The notes under the pieces were generated by a model. That model did no database searches and was not told the DNA's origin. It saw only the letters and a list, made by a program, of their open reading frames with translations. This document shows, in pieces, positions 16,433-26,076 of a stretch of 44,357 nt of DNA. Position numbers and translations under genes: made by a program. Positions within the stretch are counted from its first letter, which is position 1. The number at the start of each line of letters is the position of its first letter. The DNA is from JAABTH01 sp964492615. Its GTDB lineage: Bacteria > Bacillota > Dethiobacteria > DTU022. The stretch spans positions 1 through 44,357 of the forward strand of contig CAZBKZ010000022.1 in assembly GCA_964492615.1 (NCBI GenBank), in the 5' to 3' direction.

Positions 16433-17782
16433 ATGTTGAAAAGTAAGTGGTTCTTTGGTTTGGTTTTGCTTCTGGTTTTGGGAATGTTTTTTGTTGGCGG
16501 CTGCGGCAACGGTGCCGATCTGCCAGGAGAAGTGGTTGATGAAAACGGTGAGGATGTTCAGCCTGAGGATGGCGATGAAATAGTTATCACCGTCGCAGCC
16601 GGAGCTGTCGGAATGGAACTTGAACTGACCAGGGCCCAGGCGGAACGTTACAACGCCGCCAATGAAGGGGTTAGGGTTGAGGTTCTTGATACCCCTGACA
16701 TGGTTGATGACCGTTTAGGGCTCTACCTGCAGTTTTTTGAGGCACAGAGCTCCGAGGTTGATGTTTACCAGATTGACGTTATCTGGCCCGGTGATTTAGC
16801 CGAGCACTTTGTTGATCTGAACCAGTATGGCGCCGGTGCTGTAACGGGCGAACACTTCCCGGCAATTGTCGAAAACAATACGGTTGACGGCAAGCTGGTT
16901 GGTATTCCCTGGTTTACCGATGCCGGTTTGCTATATTACCGCACCGACTTGCTGGAAAAATACGACCTTGCAGTGCCCCAGACCTGGGATGAGCTGGAAG
17001 AGTATGCCCAGATTATTCAGGATGGCGAACGGGCTGATGGAAATCCCGATTTTCAGGGATTCGTATGGCAGGGTAACTCCTATGAGGGCTTAACCTGTAA
17101 CGCCCTGGAATGGCTTGCTTCCAATGACGGCGGAAGTGTTGTCAGCCCCGAAGGGGTTATTACCGTGAATAATCCCAACGCCATAGAAATTGTGGAGAAA
17201 GCAGCCGGTTGGGTAGGCACAATTTCGCCTGCAGGTGTAACCACTTTTGCAGAAGAAGATGCCCGGGCAGTATGGCATGCCGGTAATGCGGCCTTTATGC
17301 GCAACTGGCCTTATGCTTATGCAACCAGTATGGCAGATGACAGTGCGGTAAAGGATCTGTTTGATGTTTCAGCTCTTCCTGCCGGCAAGAGCGGAGCCGG
17401 GGCCGCCACTCTCGGAGGATGGCAGCTTGCTGTAAGCGCTTACAGCGAACATCCTGAAGAAGCTGCTGATGTTGCTCTCTTCATGGCGTCATACGATGAG
17501 CAGAAAGAAAGGGCTATTGTAGGAACAATGATTCCTACTATTATGAGTCTTTATGAAGATGCCGACGTTATGGCAGCACATGCTTGGTTTGAAAGCCTGT
17601 ATGATGTGTTTATCAACGCGGTTGCCCGTCCTTCCACTGCTACGGCACCCCAGTACTCGGCAGTTTCCGAACTGTTCTACAGGGCGGTGCATGATGTATT
17701 GACCGGCAGCAAGAACGGCGCCGATGCATTTGAAGAACTCGAACTGGACTTGATTGACCTGACCGGTTTGGATGCCGAATAA
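16433..17782 (+). CDS. Sugar-binding lipoprotein of the ABC transporter
   Basis: The product (about 449 residues) is a CUT1-family extracellular solute-binding protein like maltose/trehalose binders. The signal ends in VGGC with Cys24 as the lipid anchor, followed by a short acidic linker rich in Glu, Asp and Gly that holds the domain off the membrane. The binding domain has typical elements such as GIPWFTDAGLLYYRTDLLEKY and LGGWQLAVSAYSEHPEEA. I use ATG 16433 because GAGGAG lies 9 bases ahead; the GTG at 16424 overlaps that site. A strong hairpin follows the gene and may raise its expression above its neighbours. Confidence 0.9.
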   Translation: MLKSKWFFGLVLLLVLGMFFVGGCGNGADLPGEVVDENGEDVQPEDGDEIVITVAAGAVGMELELTRAQAERYNAANEGVRVEVLDTPDMVDDRLGLYLQFFEAQSSEVDVYQIDVIWPGDLAEHFVDLNQYGAGAVTGEHFPAIVENNTVDGKLVGIPWFTDAGLLYYRTDLLEKYDLAVPQTWDELEEYAQIIQDGERADGNPDFQGFVWQGNSYEGLTCNALEWLASNDGGSVVSPEGVITVNNPNAIEIVEKAAGWVGTISPAGVTTFAEEDARAVWHAGNAAFMRNWPYAYATSMADDSAVKDLFDVSALPAGKSGAGAATLGGWQLAVSAYSEHPEEAADVALFMASYDEQKERAIVGTMIPTIMSLYEDADVMAAHAWFESLYDVFINAVARPSTATAPQYSAVSELFYRAVHDVLTGSKNGADAFEELELDLIDLTGLDAE

Positions 17783-17816
17783 AAGTTATCCAGACAGGCC
17801 GGAGTTTTAGACCTGA

Positions 17817-17849
17817 CTCTTGCCCGGAGCTGAAAGGCCCGGGCAAGAG
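17817..17849 (+). other. Strong intercistronic mRNA hairpin
   Basis: CTCTTGCCCGG (17817-17827) pairs perfectly with CCGGGCAAGAG (17839-17849) around an 11-base loop. No U-run follows (ATTAATAATAG), so it is not a normal terminator. Placed between the binding-protein gene and the GH65 gene, it probably protects the upstream mRNA from 3' decay, as known for hairpins after malE-type genes, giving more binding protein than enzymes. Confidence 0.75.
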
Positions 17850-17881
17850 ATTAATAATAGCAAGGGATTTGAGATATTAAT

Positions 17882-20239
17882 TTGAAACAGTTAAAATTGC
17901 AACATTCACCTATTTGTCCTGTTGATGCCTGGGCTGTTACAGAGGATAAATTTTCTCCGCAGCGTAATATGTATAACGAAACAATATTTACCCTGGGTAA
18001 CGGGTATATCGGCATGCGGGGAAGCTTCGAAGAAGGGTTGGCCGGAGCCGACTGCCGTACTGTTGACGGTATTTACCTGAACGGATTTTTTGAATCTGTT
18101 CCCATTCCCCATGCCGAAAGAGGTTACGGGTATGCTCTTAATACCCAGACTATGCTTAATGTGACCAACAGCAAAATGATCGAGCTTTTCCTCGAAGATG
18201 AACGGTTCAGCATGCTGAGCGGCACTATTCTTGATTACAAACGAACGCTCGATTTTAAAAAAGGCTGCCTGACCAGGAGTGTTCACTGGCGCTCACCGGC
18301 AGGTAAAGAAGTTAAAATTACCATAACAAGGCTGGTTTCTTTAGAGTACCGGCACCTGATGGCTTTTAACTACCAGGTTGAAGCTATTAATTTTTCAGGG
18401 GATATTCTTTTATGTTCTTCGCTGGACGGTGCGGTCGATAACCATACTCATGCCGAGGAAGACCCCCGTTTTTCGGCTAAACTGGGTGGTCTGGGTCTTT
18501 CGGTTGAGTCAATCGCAGGGGAAGAAACCAGGGCGGTAATGCAGCAGTGCACTAAGCGTTCCAAACTTAAACTAGCCTGTGCAATGGAACACAGCCAGCA
18601 GGGCGGAACACCTGCTGAAGTCGACAGAATTGAAACTTCAGAATCGGTGGCAGTGCGTCACCGTTTAACATTGAATAAAGGAGAAAGCGCCTGCCTGGTC
18701 AAGTTCGTCTCTTACTACACCTCCCGGGACTACCCGGAGGATGAACTGGCCGGGCTTGCTTTAAAGACTGTAAAAAAAGGTATGGAAACAGGTTTTCAGG
18801 CTTTACTGGAAACCCAGCAGCAGCACCTGGACGATTACTGGAAGAAGATTGGGGTAAATATTGAAGGAGACAGCTCTGCCGACCAGGCCATGCATTTAAA
18901 CCTTTTTCACCTGCGGCAGGCTGCAGGATGTGATGGAAAAACCGGTATTGGGGCCAAGGGCCTTTCCAGTGAAGGTTATGACGGGCATTATTTCTGGGAT
19001 ACTGAAATATACATGCTCCCTTTCTTTGCCGCTGTTTTACCCGATGAAGCGCGCAAACTGCTTGAGTACCGCTACAGCATTCTCGACCAGGCCCGGGAGA
19101 GGGCGAAGGTCCTGAATCACCCCCGCGGAGCCCTGTATCCCTGGCGGACAATTGCCGGTGAAGAAGGTTCTTCTTATTACCCTGCCGGTACCGCGCAGTA
19201 TCATATTAATGCAGCAATCGCTTATGCCATAAGTAAGTATATTGAAATGACAAACGACTATTCCTTTATGATCGATTACGGCGCTGAAATAATTTTCGAA
19301 ACAGCCCGTTTATGGAGAGACCTGGGAACTTTTGTCGGCAGGCGGGGTAACCGGTTTTGCTATAATGAGGTAACCGGGCCTGACGAATATACGGCCCTGG
19401 TCAGTAATAACTGTTATACCAACCTGATGGCCCAGTGGCACCTGCATTATGCCTGTGATATTGCTGACAGGTTGAAAGATGAGTATCCCGAAGTTTATAA
19501 AGAGTTAGCCAAAAAAATAGATTTGCAGGAAGAGGAGCTGGAAGAATGGCGGAGGGCCGCGGAGAATATGTATATTCCATATGATGAAACCCTGCAGATT
19601 CATCCCCAGGACGACAGCTTCCTGGATAAGGAGATCTGGGATTTTGCTTCGACCCCGGACGATAAGTATCCCCTGCTGCTCCATTTTCATCCGCTGGTCA
19701 TTTATCGTCACCAGGTCTGTAAACAGCCCGATGTGATCCTGGCTCATTTTTTACTGCCCGATCGCTATTCGCGGGAGCAGAAACGTCATGATTATAATTA
19801 TTATGAACCGATCACAACTCATGATTCATCCCTGTCGCCGTCAATTTTCAGTATAGTGGCCTCTGACCTTGGTAATTATGAAGATGCCGAAGAATTTTTT
19901 GAAATAAGTTCCAGGTTGGACCTTGACAACCTGTTGAAGGATACTCATTTTGGTTTGCACATGGCCAATATGGCCGGCTCCTGGCTTGACCTGGCCTACG
20001 GTTTTGGCGGTATGAGAACAGTAAACGGGGAGCTGAGCTTTAAGCCTTACCTGCCCCGGCGCTGGAACTCATATAGTTTTAATATATTATTCCATGGATC
20101 GCAACTGCAGGTGGCAGTAAAGGAAAAAAGAGTTTACTATCGCCTGCTGCTGGGAGAAAAAATTACCTTTAAGCATATTGATCAAGTGGTTTTTATGCGG
20201 GCAGGAGAAGAGTCAACTTTTTTGCTCCGGTTCGAATAG
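17882..20239 (+). CDS. GH65 alpha-glucoside phosphorylase (kojibiose/nigerose/maltose type)
   Basis: The 785-residue protein is a full-length glycoside hydrolase family 65 enzyme. These split alpha-linked glucose disaccharides with phosphate, giving beta-glucose 1-phosphate and a sugar. Landmarks are NETIFTLGNGYIGMRGSFEE near the N-terminus, FWDTEIYMLPFF (371-382), the general acid Glu502 in TGPDEYTALVSNN, the KQPDVILAHFLL segment (614-625) and the phosphate-site THDSSLS (646-652), the form seen in phosphorylases. The start is TTG 17882 with only a weak AAGGGA upstream, so initiation is probably weak. Which disaccharide it prefers cannot be read directly; the ycj-like context favours kojibiose-type linkages. 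It is cytosolic, with no signal peptide. Confidence 0.88.
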   Translation: MKQLKLQHSPICPVDAWAVTEDKFSPQRNMYNETIFTLGNGYIGMRGSFEEGLAGADCRTVDGIYLNGFFESVPIPHAERGYGYALNTQTMLNVTNSKMIELFLEDERFSMLSGTILDYKRTLDFKKGCLTRSVHWRSPAGKEVKITITRLVSLEYRHLMAFNYQVEAINFSGDILLCSSLDGAVDNHTHAEEDPRFSAKLGGLGLSVESIAGEETRAVMQQCTKRSKLKLACAMEHSQQGGTPAEVDRIETSESVAVRHRLTLNKGESACLVKFVSYYTSRDYPEDELAGLALKTVKKGMETGFQALLETQQQHLDDYWKKIGVNIEGDSSADQAMHLNLFHLRQAAGCDGKTGIGAKGLSSEGYDGHYFWDTEIYMLPFFAAVLPDEARKLLEYRYSILDQARERAKVLNHPRGALYPWRTIAGEEGSSYYPAGTAQYHINAAIAYAISKYIEMTNDYSFMIDYGAEIIFETARLWRDLGTFVGRRGNRFCYNEVTGPDEYTALVSNNCYTNLMAQWHLHYACDIADRLKDEYPEVYKELAKKIDLQEEELEEWRRAAENMYIPYDETLQIHPQDDSFLDKEIWDFASTPDDKYPLLLHFHPLVIYRHQVCKQPDVILAHFLLPDRYSREQKRHDYNYYEPITTHDSSLSPSIFSIVASDLGNYEDAEEFFEISSRLDLDNLLKDTHFGLHMANMAGSWLDLAYGFGGMRTVNGELSFKPYLPRRWNSYSFNILFHGSQLQVAVKEKRVYYRLLLGEKITFKHIDQVVFMRAGEESTFLLRFE

Positions 20240-20263
20240 CAAAAAACGAGAGAGGTGGTTGCC

Positions 20264-21361
20264 TTGGCCAGCTTGGACCTGATAAACCTGAATAAAGTTT
20301 TTCCAAACGGTTTTCATGCCGTAAAAGATGTGAATATAAAAATTGAAGATAAAGAATTTATTGTTCTGGTCGGCCCATCAGGATGCGGTAAATCAACCGT
20401 CCTGAGAATGATTGCCGGGTTGGAAGAAATTACTTCCGGAGAGCTCTATATTGACGGCGAACTGGTTAACGATGTATCTCCGAAAGATCGGGACATAGCC
20501 ATGGTTTTTCAGAATTACGCCCTCTATCCCCACATGTCAATCTTTGACAACATGGCTTTTGGTTTAAAGCTGCGCAAGATGCCAGCCGCTAAAATTAAAA
20601 AAAGTGTTGATAATGCTGCTTCTATCCTTGGTCTCAGCGAACTGCTGGACCGCAAACCGAAGCAGCTTTCCGGGGGGCAGCGGCAGAGAGTAGCCCTGGG
20701 ACGAGCCATAGTGCGTGATCCCAAGGTTTTCCTGATGGACGAACCTCTTTCCAACCTCGATGCCAAGTTGAGGGTGCAGACCAGGGCCGAGCTGAGCAAA
20801 CTGCATCTGCGCCTGGCGACTACCTTTATCTATGTTACGCACGATCAGACTGAAGCGATGACCATGGGAACGCGCATTGTTGTTATAAAAGATGGTGTGA
20901 TTCAACAAATAGCAGATCCGACTACGTTGTACGAGAAGCCGGTTAACCAATTTGTAGCCGGTTTTATCGGCTCGCCACAGATGAACTTTATTGAATCTAA
21001 TATTATTGAGGCAGACAGCGCTGTATCTATTAAATACCGGGGCGGCTCTGTTGAGCTGCAGCCAGAACGTTCTTCCAGGCTGAAAGAGAAATTCGGTAAG
21101 CTTAAGGATGTAACCATGGGGATCAGACCCGAGCATATTGATGTTACTTCTGCCAATGACAGTGAAAAAAATATTGCCAATGTGGAGGTAACCGAACTTT
21201 TAGGTTCTGAAACCTATCTTTTCCTTGATCTTAATGGTGATACGATTATTGCACGCGTCGATCCATCAAAGAATTTCAGGGTAAATGATAAGGTGAAAGT
21301 TGTTTTTAACCCGGAAAAGATCCATCTTTTTGACCGGGAGACTGAGGATGTGCTCGATTAG
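20264..21361 (+). CDS. MsmK/UgpC-type ABC transporter ATPase
   Basis: The 365-residue protein energises the sugar importer. Walker A is GPSGCGKST, the signature LSGGQRQRVALGRA, Walker B VFLMDEPLSNLD, the switch His is in THD, and a C-terminal TOBE-type regulatory region follows (MGIRPEHIDV). I choose TTG 20264 as start: it gives MASLDLINLNKVF, the standard MsmK beginning, with AGAGGTGG a few bases upstream. A GTG at 20255 falls within that site. In many Gram-positive bacteria one shared ATPase lies elsewhere; here it is inside the operon. Confidence 0.9.
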   Translation: MASLDLINLNKVFPNGFHAVKDVNIKIEDKEFIVLVGPSGCGKSTVLRMIAGLEEITSGELYIDGELVNDVSPKDRDIAMVFQNYALYPHMSIFDNMAFGLKLRKMPAAKIKKSVDNAASILGLSELLDRKPKQLSGGQRQRVALGRAIVRDPKVFLMDEPLSNLDAKLRVQTRAELSKLHLRLATTFIYVTHDQTEAMTMGTRIVVIKDGVIQQIADPTTLYEKPVNQFVAGFIGSPQMNFIESNIIEADSAVSIKYRGGSVELQPERSSRLKEKFGKLKDVTMGIRPEHIDVTSANDSEKNIANVEVTELLGSETYLFLDLNGDTIIARVDPSKNFRVNDKVKVVFNPEKIHLFDRETEDVLD

Positions 21362-21437
21362 CATTTGAGGTTATTAACAGTGAAAAGGCAAGGCTGGCCG
21401 GTGAGGATATTTTAGTTAAGAGGAAAGGTATGTAAAG

Positions 21438-23618
21438 ATGGAAATTACAGACTACGGTTGCATGATCCCCGGGGACAAATATAACTTGCATATTCTTTTT
21501 TATTCTGAAAACATAGTTCGTTTTGTCTACTGTGAGAATAAGATAGTTCCCGGTTCTACCCCGGCCGTTACTGCCCGGCCTGTAAAACTGGAAAAATGTA
21601 CGGAAAACAATATATTTTACGCCGGGTCTTTAAAAATAGAGGTAGACCGGCAGAGCCTGGCAGTAAAGATATATGACCAGGCGGGGGTATTATTCAGCGA
21701 AGATCTAAAGCTCGACCCTGCCGGGCCATCTCTGCAGAAAAAATTACTTTGGGAAACCGGAATCTATGGAAATGGCGAAAAATATAGCTGGTTGAACCAG
21801 CTGGGAACCAAAACGGAAAACTACAACAGCGATGTGCTGCTGCTTAATGAGCTACACAACCCGCTGATCAAAGAACTGCACACAGCTATACCTTTTTACA
21901 TTGGGGTAGCACCGGGAATAGCTTATGGTATTTATTTTGACAACAGCCACCGGACTGCTTTTGATTTTGCTGCTGATAACCCCGCTGTGATCAGTTTTGA
22001 GGCGACCGGGGGCATTCTCGATTATTATTACATTCACGGGCCTTCAATTGCAGATGTGACCGAGCGTTACAGCCTGCTTACCGGAACCCCGCCCATGCCG
22101 CGTAAAAAGTTTTTAGGTTACCAGCAGAGCCGTTACAGTTACGGTAGCAGGGAGGAACTGCTGGAAATTGCCCGGCAAATGCGCAGGAACAAAGTGCCCG
22201 GCGATGTTCTTTATCTTGATATCGATTACCTTGACGCTTACAAGGTTTTCACAATAAATAAAGAAAAATTCCGGGATTTTAAAGAAATGCTCCTGGAGTT
22301 GAAGCAGATCGGTTTTGCTGTTGTTGTAATCGTAAACCCGGGGGTAAAAGTTGAAGAAGGCTACCGGGTATACCGGGAAGGTGTGGAAAAAGACTGCTTT
22401 GTTCAAATGCCCGGCGGGGAAGTTTACGTGGGGGAGGTATGGCCAAAACCGGCGGTTTTCCCCGACTTTTTTCAGCCCGAAGTCAGAAAGTGGTGGGGTA
22501 CTTTTCACAAAGAACTGCTGGAGCTGGGTGTCGAAGGAATCTGGAATGATATGAATGAGCCTGCCGATTTTACCAGGGAAACAGGAACCCTGCCCGACCA
22601 GGCTTTGCACAAAACCGACCAGGGGGCAATAATAAATCATGCAGAAGGCCATAATCTTTACGGTCTGATGCAAACCAGGGCTACCCGGGAAGCACTGGAA
22701 AATTACCAGCCGGATAAAAGACCTTTTATTTTAACCAGGGCAGCATTTGCCGGCAGCCAGCGTTATGCTGCTTTATGGACGGGAGATAATGCCAGCATCT
22801 GGGAGCACCTTGAAATCAGCATTCCCATGCTTCTCAACCTTGGCTTAAGCGGTTTTTCTTTTGTCGGGGCAGATGTGGGCGGTTACCGGGGTGACTGCAG
22901 CGGTGAACTGCTGGTGCGCTGGACACAGGCAGGCGCTTTTATACCCTTTTTCCGCAATCACAGCGAAACGGGAACGGCTTATCAGGAACCTTGGCGCTAT
23001 CCGGAAAAGGAACTGGACATCATGCGCAACTATATTCGTCTGCGCTACCGGTTTTTATCTTATTTCTACAATCTGATGCGGGAGAGCGCCCTTAGCGGGA
23101 GGCCTGCAATACGGCCCCTTCTTTATCATTACCAGGATGACCGGCAGGTTTATCATATTAATGATCAGTTTTTACTCGGTGAAGCAGTAATGGTTTGTCC
23201 GGTACTGAGGCCCGGTGCAACTCACCGCCTGGTTTATTTGCCCGCAGGGCTCTGGCACGATTTCTGGAGCGGAGAAGTACATGGAGGCGGCAGGCATATT
23301 GTAAGAGAAACACCGCTAGATATTATACCGCTCTATGTAAAGGCAGGTTCAATTCTGCCCCTTGATAAATGGCAAGCCGAAGATGTCAGTTGCTCAGGCC
23401 AGGCATCTCTTGAAATGCATTGTTATGCCGGTCAGGAAGGTTCATACCGCCTCTACATTGATGATGGAGAAAGCTATAACTACCGGCAGGGTGAATACAG
23501 CGAAGTGGAGTTTTCGATGACAGGTGATCCCGTTAATCCCGGGGTGACTTTTACTGCAGTCAGGGAAGATTACCCCCTGCCCGAAATTAAGCTTGTAATT
23601 CACCCCATAGAGGAGTAA
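21438..23618 (+). CDS. GH31 alpha-glucosidase
   Basis: This 726-residue enzyme is a family 31 glycoside hydrolase, which removes terminal alpha-linked glucose or xylose. The catalytic nucleophile is Asp371 in WNDMNE and the acid/base is Asp450 in WTGDN. Other family marks are GNGEKYSWLNQLGTKTENYN near the N-terminus, DVLYLDIDYLDAYK and FFRNHSETGTAYQEPW. An N-terminal beta-sandwich precedes the barrel and beta domains follow it. There is no signal peptide, so it works on imported oligosaccharide. GAGGAAAGG lies about 8 bases before the ATG. It probably trims longer or differently linked glucosides beside the two phosphorylases. Confidence 0.9.
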   Translation: MEITDYGCMIPGDKYNLHILFYSENIVRFVYCENKIVPGSTPAVTARPVKLEKCTENNIFYAGSLKIEVDRQSLAVKIYDQAGVLFSEDLKLDPAGPSLQKKLLWETGIYGNGEKYSWLNQLGTKTENYNSDVLLLNELHNPLIKELHTAIPFYIGVAPGIAYGIYFDNSHRTAFDFAADNPAVISFEATGGILDYYYIHGPSIADVTERYSLLTGTPPMPRKKFLGYQQSRYSYGSREELLEIARQMRRNKVPGDVLYLDIDYLDAYKVFTINKEKFRDFKEMLLELKQIGFAVVVIVNPGVKVEEGYRVYREGVEKDCFVQMPGGEVYVGEVWPKPAVFPDFFQPEVRKWWGTFHKELLELGVEGIWNDMNEPADFTRETGTLPDQALHKTDQGAIINHAEGHNLYGLMQTRATREALENYQPDKRPFILTRAAFAGSQRYAALWTGDNASIWEHLEISIPMLLNLGLSGFSFVGADVGGYRGDCSGELLVRWTQAGAFIPFFRNHSETGTAYQEPWRYPEKELDIMRNYIRLRYRFLSYFYNLMRESALSGRPAIRPLLYHYQDDRQVYHINDQFLLGEAVMVCPVLRPGATHRLVYLPAGLWHDFWSGEVHGGGRHIVRETPLDIIPLYVKAGSILPLDKWQAEDVSCSGQASLEMHCYAGQEGSYRLYIDDGESYNYRQGEYSEVEFSMTGDPVNPGVTFTAVREDYPLPEIKLVIHPIEE

Positions 23619-23674
23619 AAAATATTTTAAGTATCAATAGCTTTGGAACTATTAATACTAATGGAGGTATCTGA

Positions 23675-24313
23675 ATGATCGGTGACAAACTGCTGATAGA
23701 TGATTATCACCGTTCAGCTGCAGCGTTAATCTACCATAAATTATCTTTGCAGCTTGAGCATGCTGAGCAAGCGGTGACAGTTACTGTTGCCGGCGAGTCC
23801 GGCTGCGGTAAATCTGAAACGGCGGCTGTGCTGGCTGAAATTTGTAACGGGGAAGGTTATAAAGCTTTGATTCTACAGCAGGATGACTATTTTATTTACC
23901 CGCCGAAGACGAACCATGCCAGAAGAGTTGAAGATATCAACTGGGTTGGGCCGCAGGAAGTTCAGCTCGATAAAATAGAAGCGAACCTGGAGATCATTAG
24001 AGAAGGAGGTTCGGTGATCAGCAAGCCGCTGGTAGATTATGAACGCGATCACATCCTCCAGGTTACCGTTCCTGTTGAGGATGTTAAAGTGGTTATTGTG
24101 GAGGGAACTTATACCACGCTGCTGAAGAAAGTCGACCTGAGAGCATTTATCGACCGTGACTTCCGCCAGACTAAAAAGGCTCGGTTTGCCCGTTCAAGAG
24201 ACCCGCTTACCGATTTTATTGAAAAAGTGCTTTTAATAGAGCACGAGATTATTTCCGGCCACAAGCAGCAGGCCGACCTGGTTATTCCCCCGCCGGAGGA
24301 CGAAAAGCGGTAA
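23675..24313 (+). CDS. Uridine-kinase-like P-loop kinase
   Basis: The 212-residue protein has a Walker A GESGCGKS (40-47), a QQDDYFIYPP segment typical of the uridine kinase/phosphoribulokinase group, a Walker B-like VVIVEGTYT and an Arg-rich lid RFARSRD. It should phosphorylate a small molecule with ATP. Its place between GH31 and a GH13_18 phosphorylase suggests the substrate is a product of the operon. If the phosphorylase acts on glucosylglycerate, D-glycerate would be released, and known D-glycerate 3-kinases of plants and fungi belong to this same P-loop group; that link is inference. Uridine kinase proper is less likely in this operon. GGAGGT precedes ATG 23675. Confidence 0.75.
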   Translation: MIGDKLLIDDYHRSAAALIYHKLSLQLEHAEQAVTVTVAGESGCGKSETAAVLAEICNGEGYKALILQQDDYFIYPPKTNHARRVEDINWVGPQEVQLDKIEANLEIIREGGSVISKPLVDYERDHILQVTVPVEDVKVVIVEGTYTTLLKKVDLRAFIDRDFRQTKKARFARSRDPLTDFIEKVLLIEHEIISGHKQQADLVIPPPEDEKR

Positions 24314-24359
24314 GAACGGAATAGTTTGCCTGGTTATCTTGTTCTGAAGGGGGACAGCT

Positions 24360-25958
24360 ATGAATAATGGTAAGAATCAGAGAAAGAGACGATCACTGCC
24401 GCACGGGGTTATCTTTAACGCTTATCCCGACAGTATAGGCAAAAACCTGGCTGATACGGTGCAGCTGCTGAAAAGAAAGGAACTGCAGCATGCATTTTCG
24501 GTTTTCTACCTGCTGCCCACGGTTTTTAACAGTGATCTCGACCGTGGTTTTTCCATCATCGATTATAATCTGAATCACAACCTGGTTGAACAGCAAGACT
24601 TGCAGGCCCTGCAGGACATGGGTATCATGCTTAAACTCGACCTGGTGCTTAATCACCTTTCAGTTAGTTCACCCCAGTTCCAGGATTTATTGAAGAAGGG
24701 GCAGGATTCTGAATACGGTGATTTTTTTATTGACTGGAATCAGTTCTGGCAGGACTGCGGCACACCCGGAGAGGAAGGGTGGATAATACCAGATCGGAAG
24801 CACAGGGAAAAACTATTCACACGCAAGCCCGGTATGCCGGTGATCGCCGTTGATTTCGCCGACGGTTCGCGCCATTATTTCTGGAACACTTTTTACCATA
24901 AAAAGATTGGGCAGGGAAAAGAAAAGCGCTACTTGGGCCAACTCGATTTAAATGCGCGTTCTGAAAAAGTGTGGTTTTTTTACGAAGAGACCCTGGAAAA
25001 AATTAAAAATTACGGGGCAGGAATAGTGCGTCTCGATGCATTTGCTTACCTGCACAAGGAGCCGGACAGAGCTAATTTTTTTAACCGGCCGGGTACCTGG
25101 GATTACCTGGAGCGTATTGACCGAATTGCCAACCGCTGTGAACTGGTTACTATCCCGGAAATTCATGCTGAATACGGGAGTTTCATACACCGGGAAATAG
25201 CAGCTAAAGGTTACCCTTTTTATGATTTCTTCTTTCCCGGCCTGGTAATTGATGCCCTGGAAAGCGCCTCTGCAGAAAAATTACTCTCCTGGGCCGATGA
25301 GATTTGCAGGGAGGGTTACCAGACAGTTAATATGCTAGGCTGTCATGATGGTATTCCGCTTCTTGATTTGAAGGGCAAAGATAACCGGGGTAGTTACCGG
25401 CCGGGGTTATTACCAGACAGACAAATCGACGCCCTGGTTGATTTAATTGTCGCCAGGGGCGGAAGAATCAAAGATATTTATGACGCAGAGGGTAAAAGAA
25501 TTTCTTACTACCAGGTTAATGCAACGTTTTTTAGCGCCCTGGGCGAAGATGACAGAAAAATGCGCCTGGCCAGGGCTATTCAGTTGTTTATGCCCGGTAC
25601 TCCGCAGGTATGGTATCTTGATCTTTTTGCCGGTAAAAATGATTACGAAGCGGCTGACCGCGGTGGAACTGCGGGGCATAAGGAAATTAATCGTACCAAT
25701 TTAAGTATAGATACGGTTGAAAATGGTCTAAAGCGCCGGGTTGTTCTTGATCAGCTGGAAATGATTCGCCTGCGCAATACCTCTCCTGCTTTTTCGGGAA
25801 GCTTTGAGCCTGACAGAAGCTGTGCTCCGCAGCTGCTCAGGCTGAGCTGGAAAAACGAAGACTGCCAGGTAACCCTATCGGCAAATCTGAAAAGCTTGTC
25901 TTTTATAATAGAAGAAATAAATGGTGAAGCAGGTAATAAGATTTTCTCTTACAGTTAA
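24360..25958 (+). CDS. GH13_18 sucrose-phosphorylase-family enzyme
   Basis: The 532 residues match the sucrose phosphorylase subfamily of GH13, whose members use phosphate to split sucrose, sucrose 6-phosphate, glucosylglycerol or glucosylglycerate, yielding alpha-glucose 1-phosphate. Catalytic residues are Asp226 in VRLDAFAYLHKE, Glu267 in TIPEIHAEYG and Asp330 in LGCHDGIPLLDLKG. FIDWNQFW, DFADGSRHYFWNTF and PGTPQVWYLDLFAGKND are family marks. It is the last gene of the operon, 46 bases after the kinase, with GAAGGGGG before its ATG. The acceptor-binding loops cannot be judged by eye, so sucrose versus glucosylglycerate or glucosylglycerol stays open. Confidence 0.87.
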   Translation: MNNGKNQRKRRSLPHGVIFNAYPDSIGKNLADTVQLLKRKELQHAFSVFYLLPTVFNSDLDRGFSIIDYNLNHNLVEQQDLQALQDMGIMLKLDLVLNHLSVSSPQFQDLLKKGQDSEYGDFFIDWNQFWQDCGTPGEEGWIIPDRKHREKLFTRKPGMPVIAVDFADGSRHYFWNTFYHKKIGQGKEKRYLGQLDLNARSEKVWFFYEETLEKIKNYGAGIVRLDAFAYLHKEPDRANFFNRPGTWDYLERIDRIANRCELVTIPEIHAEYGSFIHREIAAKGYPFYDFFFPGLVIDALESASAEKLLSWADEICREGYQTVNMLGCHDGIPLLDLKGKDNRGSYRPGLLPDRQIDALVDLIVARGGRIKDIYDAEGKRISYYQVNATFFSALGEDDRKMRLARAIQLFMPGTPQVWYLDLFAGKNDYEAADRGGTAGHKEINRTNLSIDTVENGLKRRVVLDQLEMIRLRNTSPAFSGSFEPDRSCAPQLLRLSWKNEDCQVTLSANLKSLSFIIEEINGEAGNKIFSYS

Positions 25959-26048
25959 CCGCATTTACTTAACAAACCGGTTACTTATGTTTTTCCATTT
26001 TCGGCTGTCAGCTTAAAACTTATGAAAGAGTATAACTGTTTATTTTAA

Positions 26049-26076
26049 TTGACAAAGGAGAGAATTTTGTGATACT
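26049..26076 (+). promoter_or_regulatory. Promoter of the giant surface-protein gene
   Basis: A perfect TTGACA (26049-26054), 16-base spacer and GATACT (26071-26076) lie about 110 bases before the start of the giant gene. Between promoter and gene is a perfect 12-base palindrome, ATGCATATGCAT (26112-26123), a possible regulator site. No cyclic-di-GMP riboswitch pattern is visible in this leader. Confidence 0.6.

Noticed and set aside
22113..22673. 186-codon open frame on the minus strand inside the GH31 gene
   Set aside because: Shadow of the GH31 coding sequence; no ribosome site or family signature.
25974..25982. AAACCGGTT after the GH13_18 gene as a second LacI operator
   Set aside because: Only the inner part of the palindrome matches and no promoter boxes surround it, so chance is a fair explanation.
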